Assembly (NCBI GenBank): GCA_016179165.1
Contig: JACORX010000253.1
Location: forward strand, 1 to 8,954
Source: Candidatus Rokuibacteriota bacterium
GTDB taxonomy: Bacteria; Methylomirabilota; Methylomirabilia; Rokubacteriales; CSP1-6
Reading direction: 5' to 3'
DNA: 8,954 bases
The position numbers were made by a program, and so were the translations under genes. Of this stretch, positions 1 through 6,400 are shown piece by piece. The stretch's first letter is position 1. Each line of letters starts with the position of its first letter. The notes below the pieces were generated by a model. The model made no database searches and was not told where the DNA came from. It saw nothing but the letters and a program-made list of their open reading frames with translations.

Positions 1-447
1 GAGCCCTTCCTCGTCGCCTCCACGCTCGCCCTCGTCGTCGCCCAACGGCTCACGCGGCGCGTCTGCGTCACCTGCCGCGAGAGCGTCACGCCCGATCCGG
101 CCGTGCTCGGCACGCTGCGGGCGCGTCCCGACTTCGACCGGACGGTGCGCGTGCTGCACGCGGAAGGCGTCCTCGGCGCGAGCGACGACCCCCTGTCCGA
201 CGTTCGGTACAACCGCGGCACGGGGTGCGCGCAGAGCAACGGGAGCGGGTTCCGCGGACGCCTCGGTGTCTTCGAGATCTTCGAGATCGGCGACCGGATC
301 CGCGCGATGATCATGGAGCGCCGCGACGCGTCGGCGATCCACGCCGAGGCGATCGCGAGCGGAATGAAGACGATGTTCGAGGACGGCCTCGCGAAGGCGC
401 TCCTGGGCGACACCACCCTCGAGGAGGTCTTTCGCGTCGCCCTCTGA
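1..447 (+). CDS. Type II secretion / type IV pilus assembly ATPase (GspE/PilB family), C-terminal part
   Basis: The window opens inside this gene. The reading frame is open from base 1 and ends at TGA 445-447, giving 148 residues of the C-terminus. The family consists of cytoplasmic hexameric ATPases that drive pseudopilus or pilus assembly. The first residues (PFLVASTLALVVAQRLTRR) match the segment that follows the Walker B/His box in GspE/PilB. Next come a CVTC pair and, about 50 residues later, the sequence GCAQSNGSGFRGRLGVFEIF, which is where the family's second zinc-binding CxxC pair and the GYxGRxGxxE block lie. Here the second pair reads CAQS, so the fourth cysteine is serine. The tail, with GMKTMFEDGL and TTLEEVFRVAL, is the usual C-terminus, so the 3' end looks intact. 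GspE and PilB cannot be told apart from this fragment. A remnant gene on the opposite strand begins about 30 bp downstream. Confidence 0.9.
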   Translation, partial: EPFLVASTLALVVAQRLTRRVCVTCRESVTPDPAVLGTLRARPDFDRTVRVLHAEGVLGASDDPLSDVRYNRGTGCAQSNGSGFRGRLGVFEIFEIGDRIRAMIMERRDASAIHAEAIASGMKTMFEDGLAKALLGDTTLEEVFRVAL

Positions 448-479
448 CCATCTCGCCCGAGAGCTGAACCGGCGCGCGG

Positions 480-731
480 CCGGCTAGGGGGACGTCCGCG
501 AGGACCGGCTGGGTGAGCGCGCCTCGCCTGCTCGCCCACCGCGCCAGCCGACCCGTGATCGGCCGCAAGATCAACACGACGAGGCCGATGAAGCCCGGGG
601 GGCACGGTCGTGCACACCGCCCCGGCGACCTGCGCGTGCACGACGCTCGAGACGAAGGCGAGCAGGCACCAGGCGGTGACGTCATCGACCGCCGCGCGGG
701 TGAGCGCGATGCCGCCGATCCGGCTCCACAC
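480..731 (-). pseudogene. Frameshifted internal remnant of a CPA2-type cation/proton antiporter (KefB/NhaP-like)
   Basis: Read on the minus strand from about 731, one frame gives RIGGIALTRAAVDDVTAWCL followed by LAFVSSVVHAQVAGAV. This closely resembles the AAVDDVTAWCLLA membrane-segment signature of CPA2 monovalent cation/H+ antiporters. At the six-G run (plus strand 597-602) the similarity moves to another frame, which reads PGFIGLVVLILRPITGRLAR and then ALTQPVLADV. This fits the next transmembrane segment and the cytoplasmic linker of the same family. Only about 80 of roughly 400 residues are left, with no start codon and no family-like end. It is therefore either a decayed fragment or a piece carried in by rearrangement; a sequencing error in the G run could explain the frameshift but not the missing ends. 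It points towards the secretion ATPase gene. The antiporter assignment rests on remembered family motifs. Confidence 0.6.
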
Positions 732-736
732 CCCTT

Positions 737-748
737 GGGGGTACCCCC
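737..748. repeat. Perfect 12-bp palindrome GGGGGTACCCCC
   Basis: A perfect inverted repeat, GGGGGTACCCCC, flanked by CCCCTT on the left and TTG on the right. It lies just past the point where similarity to the antiporter remnant stops, and about 40 bp before the short secreted ORF. It could be an operator or a chance product of GC-rich sequence at a rearrangement junction. The sequence does not decide between these. Confidence 0.4.
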
Positions 749-785
749 TTGAACTTCGCGGGGGTCGCTGTCTCGCTCATTATTC

Positions 786-1037
786 TTGGAGGTGGCCGAC
801 CGATGTCCCCGTACCCTATCTGTAGTGATCGACTCACCACAGGCTCACAAGCAGTGGCGTAATAGCCGCGGGTTGGGCCGCGTCGTCTCGACGCTCCTCT
901 TCTGTCTGCTGTCGCTGGGGGCGGCCCGGGTGCCCGCGGTGGCCTTCGACCTGGGCGAGTGGATCCCCGGACTCACGCTGAGCCCCTTCTTCAGCGAGTA
1001 TTCAATCCCCAATTGGCCCCTAGGAGTCCAACAATGA
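786..1037 (+). CDS. Short secreted ORF, probable truncated N-terminus of an outer-membrane beta-barrel protein
   Basis: An 83-codon frame from TTG 786 to TGA 1035-1037. Its start is uncertain: TTG 786, GTG 825 or TTG 873 are all possible, and none has a well-spaced ribosome site. It encodes a clear signal peptide, with hydrophobic core VVSTLLFCLLSLGAA and an AxA-type cleavage site in VPAVA, before FDLGEWIPGLTLSPFFSEYS. That mature start resembles barrel proteins of exopolysaccharide clusters, in which WIPGLxLxPFxxE opens the first strand. Here the frame closes after only about 12 more codons, so the barrel itself is absent. The stop overlaps the next start as ATGA, so translation is probably coupled to the export gene. 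A separate GGAGG (788-792) precedes ATG 803, which opens only a 19-codon frame ending at 862. This may be a relic in which the start and the body fell out of frame. It could be a functional leader or a pseudogene; family recognition is tentative. Confidence 0.5.
   Translation: MEVADRCPRTLSVVIDSPQAHKQWRNSRGLGRVVSTLLFCLLSLGAARVPAVAFDLGEWIPGLTLSPFFSEYSIPNWPLGVQQ
1022..1026 (+). promoter_or_regulatory. Ribosome binding site deciding the start of the export gene
   Basis: AGGAG lies 7 bases before ATG 1034, inside the last codons of the preceding ORF. It supports ATG 1034 over the in-frame upstream ATG at 959. Starting at 959 would bury a good signal peptide 25 residues into the protein. Confidence 0.8.
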
Positions 1038-1885
1038 CGCGCTGCTTCCGCTGGCTGGTTACCCTGCCGACCGTGACTCTTCTGCTCTGGTCCCTGTCGG
1101 TGTCGCCCATCCGGGCCCAAAACCCGGATAGCAAGAACTTCATAGTCGGTCCGGAAGATGTCCTGGAGGTCCTGGTCTGGGACAACAAGGATCTAAACCA
1201 GATCGTCTTCGTACGACCGGACGGAAAGGCCTCGCTCCCCCTCGTCGGCGAGATCCAGGCGGCCGGCAAAACCGTGCAGGAGCTGCAGAACTATTTGGCC
1301 GCCGTCTACGCCAAGACGATCAAGAGCGCTGCCGTGACCGTCATTATCAAAGAGATCAAGAGCAGACCGGTTTATTTTGTGGGCGGCTTCGGAAAGCCCG
1401 GGGTCATCCAGCCCGGGGTCATCCAGCTCACGCGCGACCTGACACTGATCCAGGCGATCGCTCTCGTCGGGGGGCTGACGCCGAGTGCCGATCCGGAAAA
1501 GGGCTTCGTGCTCCGGAAAGAGAAAGTCATCCCCGTCGACTTCACCAAGCTCATGCAGACGGGGGACCTGAGTCAGAATCTCAAGCTCGAGCCGGGCGAC
1601 TCGGTGGTGGCGCCACTCGCCGATCTCGTCTACGTGCAGGGCGAGGTCAAGACACCGGGAGCGGTCAAGTACATGCAGGACTTGACCGTTCTCATGGCCA
1701 TCAGCCAGGTGGGAGGCTTCACGCCGCGGGCCGCCGGAGGCCGGGTGGACATCCTCCGTGGGAAAGGGGAAAAGAAGGAACGGATCCGGGTAGACGTTGA
1801 CAAAGTGAGTCGGGCTCCGGAGGAGAATCCCGACGTCCTGCTCAAACCCAACGACATCGTTCTTGTGCCCCAACGACTCTTTTAG
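1034..1885 (+). CDS. Wza-like polysaccharide export protein (Poly_export + two SLBB domains)
   Basis: A 283-residue periplasmic/outer-membrane export protein of the Wza family, which forms the channel through which capsular or exopolysaccharide leaves the cell. Start ATG 1034 has AGGAG at a good distance and gives a signal peptide (basic MTRCFRW, core LVTLPTVTLLLW, likely cleavage near SPIRAQ). The Poly_export domain covers about residues 36-110, with FIVGPEDVLEVLVWDNKDL and VRPDGKASLPLVGEI. A first SLBB domain runs from about 111 (RPVYFVGGFGKPGV) and a second from about 197 (DLVYVQGEVKTPGAVKY). The end reads LLKPNDIVLVPQRLF. No lipobox cysteine follows the signal sequence, unlike classical lipidated Wza, and no long C-terminal helix for the outer-membrane pore is seen. 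In this it resembles the shorter export proteins of PEP-CTERM/exosortase-linked clusters. A 15-bp tandem duplication adds PGVIQ inside SLBB1. The ATGA overlap with the upstream ORF suggests one transcript, and the barrel gene follows at once. Confidence 0.9.
   Translation: MTRCFRWLVTLPTVTLLLWSLSVSPIRAQNPDSKNFIVGPEDVLEVLVWDNKDLNQIVFVRPDGKASLPLVGEIQAAGKTVQELQNYLAAVYAKTIKSAAVTVIIKEIKSRPVYFVGGFGKPGVIQPGVIQLTRDLTLIQAIALVGGLTPSADPEKGFVLRKEKVIPVDFTKLMQTGDLSQNLKLEPGDSVVAPLADLVYVQGEVKTPGAVKYMQDLTVLMAISQVGGFTPRAAGGRVDILRGKGEKKERIRVDVDKVSRAPEENPDVLLKPNDIVLVPQRLF
1397..1426 (+). repeat. Exact 15-bp tandem duplication in the export gene
   Basis: The unit CCCGGGGTCATCCAG occurs twice in a row (1397-1411 and 1412-1426) with no mismatch. 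Being a multiple of three, it keeps the frame and yields PGVIQPGVIQ at about residues 122-131, in the first SLBB domain. Related proteins normally have one such segment between the GxVxKPG turn and the LTRDLTL strand. Confidence 0.95.
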
Positions 1886-1910
1886 CCGAGACGGGGCTTC
1901 TAGAGGGGAG

Positions 1911-3467
1911 GTGCCACCGGGACGGCTCCTTCCCGTGCTGGTTCTTTCGCTGTCGGCTCTCCTCCTCTGGCCCCTCTTCGGCCTCGGCTCAGGAGCCTCG
2001 GGCCAGGTTCCGCCCCCTGCCTCGACTGAAGGGTCGCCTTTCCTTGTTCCCCAGTACTCATCCCAGTATCCCCCAGCGCTTCAGTATCCCCAGCCGCTGA
2101 CTCAGGGGTGGCCGACGCAGGCCGGCCCTGCCGGCCCGGGAGGAGGGTACACACTCCCCCCCTGGACTGCTCCGGCCGCCCCACCTCCATCTCAAATCCA
2201 CCTGCCGGACGCGCCTCCGAGCGTCCTCCAGAAACTGGAGGGCCGACGGTTCTTCGAGGTCGACTTCAACCCGGACGTGACTGAAACGTGGACCGACAAC
2301 TTCGACCTGGTCCCCTCGAACAAGCAGCAGAATTTCCGGACCACTCTGGGCCTGGGGACCACCGTGCTGATCAGCGGAGCCGACACCCAGGGGAGCATCG
2401 CAGGCCAACCCGGGCTCACGTACGATAGCGCGGACGCGTCGGTGGGGGTGAAGCTCCTCCCGAGAGTCAACGCCGCGTTCCAGCAGAGCCTGAGCCCGAG
2501 GCTCACCCTCAACGCCACGGACGTGTACACCCGGAACGACCAGCCCGCCCAAACCAACTCCTTCGGATTGAACGCGCAGCGGCAGACCTTCTCGAGCAAC
2601 ACCTTTGGCCTGTCCGCCGACTGGCTGATGGATCTGGTCGCAACCCAAGGCTACTTTTGGAACTCGTACTTCACGACAAACGACACCACAACGGTCGCCA
2701 ACACCCTCGGGGCCAATGCCAGCACAGGGATCGGCCCCCTCAACACGGTGCGGGTGGGTTACGAGTTCAGCGACAGCAACACAACGGGCAGCAACTCGGG
2801 GAACTCCACAGTGGGCGCCACGTCGGGCTACGGCACCTCGAATACCGTCTACGGATCACTCAGCCGCCAGACCGGTCAGCATTCCACGGCCGGCATCTCC
2901 GGCGCCTATACGCTGCTGTCGGTCGATGACGCGCGGGTCTGGAACGTGTCGCTGTTCGCGTCGCATGGCGTGCCCCCGGGCCTCTCACTGTCGGCCAGCC
3001 TCGGCTACAGCTTCCTGAGATCGGATGCCGAGCCCAACACCGGGATAGTCACCACCAATTCGACCCTGAGCTACACGTTCACGCGCGCGGTCATCTCCGT
3101 CTCCGCTTTTCGCGACTACCGCAACACCGGCAACGGGGGGCAGAACTTCGGCGTCGTCCAGACCTCGGGCTATGCGGGGAGCTTTCTCTACACGTTCACC
3201 CCGTCGACGACGGTCAATGTCCAGGCACGCTACATCACCAACGGGACCACCGGGATCGGCAACGACGCCTCCACACCGTCCGTCAGCATCCTCACCGCAG
3301 GCGCAGGGCTCAGGTGGCAGATCCTCGGTTGGCTTTCGAGCAGCTTGCAGTACACCCACACCGTGCAGAGCTCCCGGAGCAACTTCGCCGCTGGGAGCGG
3401 CGGGATCCTCCAGGATGGCGATTACACCCAGAATGAAGTGTCTTTCAGCCTGATCGCAAACTTTTAG
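1911..3467 (+). CDS. Outer-membrane beta-barrel protein of an exopolysaccharide (PEP-CTERM/XrtA-like) cluster
   Basis: From GTG 1911 this gives 518 residues, with a signal peptide (PPGRLLPVLVLSLSALLLWP, then GLGSGASGQ). An alternative in-frame start, TTG 1863, would overlap the export gene by 23 bp and add 16 polar residues. Neither start has an ideal ribosome site, because GAGGGGAG abuts the GTG. A Pro/Gln/Tyr-rich linker follows (SSQYPPALQYPQP), then from about residue 115 alternating amphipathic strands with Asn/Thr/Ser/Gly-rich loops, ending in SFSLIANF. A C-terminal Phe on a final strand is the usual BAM recognition signal. The segment TETWTDNFDLVPSNKQQNF resembles the ETYTDNxxLAPS motif of the PEP-CTERM-associated barrel family (TIGR03016-like); this is from memory. 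Its likely role is an outer-membrane component of polysaccharide secretion next to the Wza-like protein. The stop codon overlaps that of the convergent regulator. Confidence 0.8.
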   Translation: MPPGRLLPVLVLSLSALLLWPLFGLGSGASGQVPPPASTEGSPFLVPQYSSQYPPALQYPQPLTQGWPTQAGPAGPGGGYTLPPWTAPAAPPPSQIHLPDAPPSVLQKLEGRRFFEVDFNPDVTETWTDNFDLVPSNKQQNFRTTLGLGTTVLISGADTQGSIAGQPGLTYDSADASVGVKLLPRVNAAFQQSLSPRLTLNATDVYTRNDQPAQTNSFGLNAQRQTFSSNTFGLSADWLMDLVATQGYFWNSYFTTNDTTTVANTLGANASTGIGPLNTVRVGYEFSDSNTTGSNSGNSTVGATSGYGTSNTVYGSLSRQTGQHSTAGISGAYTLLSVDDARVWNVSLFASHGVPPGLSLSASLGYSFLRSDAEPNTGIVTTNSTLSYTFTRAVISVSAFRDYRNTGNGGQNFGVVQTSGYAGSFLYTFTPSTTVNVQARYITNGTTGIGNDASTPSVSILTAGAGLRWQILGWLSSSLQYTHTVQSSRSNFAAGSGGILQDGDYTQNEVSFSLIANF

Positions 3468-6400
3468 ACGCCCTCCTCGAGCTTGATCGAGCCTTGAGCC
3501 GCTCCCTGCAGGTTGTCAGCCAGCTTCGCCGCGTGGGCAACATAGAAGGGGACCTTCAGGCCGCTGAACGCCCTCTGCGCGGCAGCCAGATGGGTCGCCG
3601 CCGCATCGGGCCGGCTCGATGCGCTGGCCGTCACGGCCAGGTCGAGCAGGGTGCGGGCGCCCTCGTAAGCCGCTCCGATGGATTGAAAAGCCTGCCGGGC
3701 CGCCTCCAAATGGTGTTCCGCCTCCGCGAGGACGCCCCTGACCCGGGCGATGCGCCCGAGCGCGCGCCGGGCCAGCGCCGCGGCGAACGGGAAACCAAGC
3801 TCATCACTCAGGGCTAGTCCCTCCTCGGCCAGCTCCAGTGCCCGCTCCTCGTGCCCTCGCCCCAGGAGGGCATCGCTCAGCCAGGCGCAGACCAATGCGT
3901 GGAATGGTCTGCACTTCCACCCGAGGAATTTGTCATAGGCCTGTACCAAAACGTCGGCCGCTTGCTCCGGATCTTCCATCTCGAGGCAGGCGGCCCCCAG
4001 CCAGGCCTGAGCGACAGCCCTGGCCAAGGGGTCGGGCGCTAGTTCGACCGCGCGCCGGCAGGCCGCGATGCCTGCCTCCCGGTCTCCGCGGAGCGCGTGG
4101 GCCCACCCTTTCGCGAACTCGGTGAAACACTCGAGCCGAGGATCACCCGTCTCTCGCGCGGCCTCCCACGCCGCCTCCTCCACCTCGATTGCGCCCTCGA
4201 GATTTCCGGCGGCGATGTGGTTCATGCCTATCCCCCACATCGCCTGGCCTGTCCACCACCGCTCGCGCGGCTTGCGAAGCCGGGCGACCGCCGCCCGGCC
4301 TTCCTCGATCCCCTCGCCGAACCGTCCTGCCCAGAAGCAGTCCAGCGCGAGCCCGTGGCTCGCCATTGCGAGCGTGGTCGCATCCCCGGAGCGGGCGGAC
4401 TCCGCCGCCGCCCGCCGGAGCCAGACCGCAGCCGAGCCCGGCTCTCCCAACAGGCCGTACGCACCGGCGAGCGCCAGGAAGAAGGGTCCGGCGAGCCGCG
4501 GGTCCTTGAGGGCCTCAAAGCAGTGCAGGTGGCGAAGCAGCAGGCCTCGGGCTTCCTCGATCCGGCCAAGCTTCAAGAGGGGATGAGCCTGGTGGGTCAC
4601 GAGACCCACCAGGAGCCGGTCGCGCTGAGCGCCCGCCGGCAGACGCGCCGCGTCCTCCAGTGCATGATCAAGGATCGCCACGGTGTCGCCGAGGGTGCGG
4701 TTCCGACCCGTCGTCTGGATCAAGTGCGGCAGGTAGGCGTTCGCCTTCGCCGAATCGGCGCTCCTGCCGTAGTGGTAGGCGAGGAGCTCGTACACCTCTT
4801 GGAGCCTGCCGGCATGCAGCGCCTCAAGGGCCGCACCCACGGCCGCGTGGAGCGTCCGCCGCTCCTCGACAGGGAGGGATTCGTAGACGGCACGGCGCAT
4901 GAGTGGGTGATTGCACTGCAGCACGGTCTCTCCGTGCCGGCTCTCCTCGTGGAGGAGGTCGTGCTTCCGAACCTCGGCGAGGAGAGGGGCGAGGCCTCGT
5001 GGCCTGCCCAGCACGTGTTCGACCAGACGCACCGGAGCCCAGTCGCCGATGACCGAGACGATCATCAGCAGCCGGCGGGCTCCGGCGCTCAGGCGGCTCA
5101 TCCGCGGCAGCAGAGCCCGTTGGATGGCATCCGTCACTCTGATCTCGTCCCCCGCCCCACCCTGCTTCTCGACAGCGTCCCGAGCGAGCTCTTCAAGAAA
5201 GAACGGGTTCCCGCTCGCATTGTCCAGGATTCGGTGGATCAGGCCATTCGACTGCTGCTCCGCCGGCAGAAGGGAGTGCAGGAGTCCGAAGCTGCTCACG
5301 CGCGAGAGCGGCTGTAGGCCGAACTGGGTTACGTCCGTCCTGTCGCCCCACGGGAGCCGGTACCCGGGCCGATATGTTGTCAGCAGGAAAATTCGGGATC
5401 TGGGCAGCTCCTGGCTGACAGAGAACAGGAACTCTTCCGCAGTTCTTCCGGCCACGTGCAGGTCGTCGATGGCAATGACCAGCGGCGCACGCCGGCTGCA
5501 TTCGACCGCAAACCGGCGCAGCATCTCAATGGTCCGGGCCCTGATCGCTTCGCGGCTGACCCCGGCCAGCCGTTCCGCGCCGGCCGAGACACCTGCGGCA
5601 GACAAGAGGTACGGGGCCCACTCGTCTGGATCGAGGCCTGCGTCCTCGACCCCATGGCGGACCTTCTCGCAGATGGTGCCGCCGCTGTCGCCCTCCGCAA
5701 TCCCGTAGGCCTGCTGCAGGATCTGGGTCATGGCGTCGTTGACCATGGCGCCGTTGGAGGGGACGCATTCCACGGCGCGATAGACGAAGCCCCTCTGGAC
5801 CGCACGCTGCTGGAACTCGCGCAGCAGTCGGGACTTGCCAATCCCAGCCTCCCCCACGATCCCGACCGCCCGCCCTTGGCCCTGCTCGACCTGATCGAGC
5901 AGGGCATCGAGCATTGTGATCTCCCGCTCCCGGCCCACATAGGGCGCGAGCGGCCGGCTGGGCGCATGGCATTCCGCCCGCCGACGGCCGACGAGTCGGT
6001 ACAGCGGATCGCGACCATCTCCCGGAGCCGTGGCGGGTTCGAGATCGAACTGTGCGGGGAGCAAACGGGCCACGTCGGCAGCGACGAGGATGGCCTGGGG
6101 CTCCGAACGATCGAGCACAATCCCGAGCGCCGCCAATCCCGGCCGTTGTCGCCTCCCGGTCGTCCCCGACGTACCGTCCCCAGCCCGGACCCCCGCCGGG
6201 GACGCGTGGATGGCGAGCTGCACCGTGAACGGCCTGGAGCCGGCCTGGTACCCGTCCACCCCCGCTTTCTGCACGGCAAGGGCTGCGTTAGCTGCGCATG
6301 AGGGCCAGTCCTCCATGGAGTCATCAAAGCCGAACCTGGCAAGCAGTTCGACGCCGGTCATCGCCTCAACCCGCCCACCGAAGCGCCGCACCTTGTCGGC

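Noticed and set aside
469..483. CCGGC-N5-GCCGG hairpin after the secretion ATPase gene as a terminator
   Set aside because: The stem is five base pairs with no following T-tract, and such repeats are frequent by chance at this GC content.
749..825. Promoter for the export cluster
   Set aside because: TTGAAC (749-754) and TATTCT (781-786) are 26 bases apart, and no -24/-12 element with GG-N10-GC was found here. No supported promoter.
959..1033. Earlier start (ATG 959) for the export gene
   Set aside because: It would place 25 extra residues before a normal signal peptide, has no good ribosome site, and overlaps the upstream secreted ORF in another frame. ATG 1034 has AGGAG at proper spacing.
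1193..1873. 226-codon open frame on the minus strand
   Set aside because: It is antisense to the export gene, whose Poly_export and SLBB domains are clear. The translation is charged and low in motifs.
2657..2929. His/Gln/Arg-rich open frames inside the barrel gene
   Set aside because: They are out-of-frame readings of the Asn/Thr-rich barrel loops, with no start signal.
4097..5317. 406-codon open frame on the plus strand
   Set aside because: It lies entirely antisense to the 1379-residue regulator, whose domains are recognisable across this stretch. Its translation is Arg/Pro/Gly/His-rich with no recognisable motif, as expected for the complement of a GC-rich gene.
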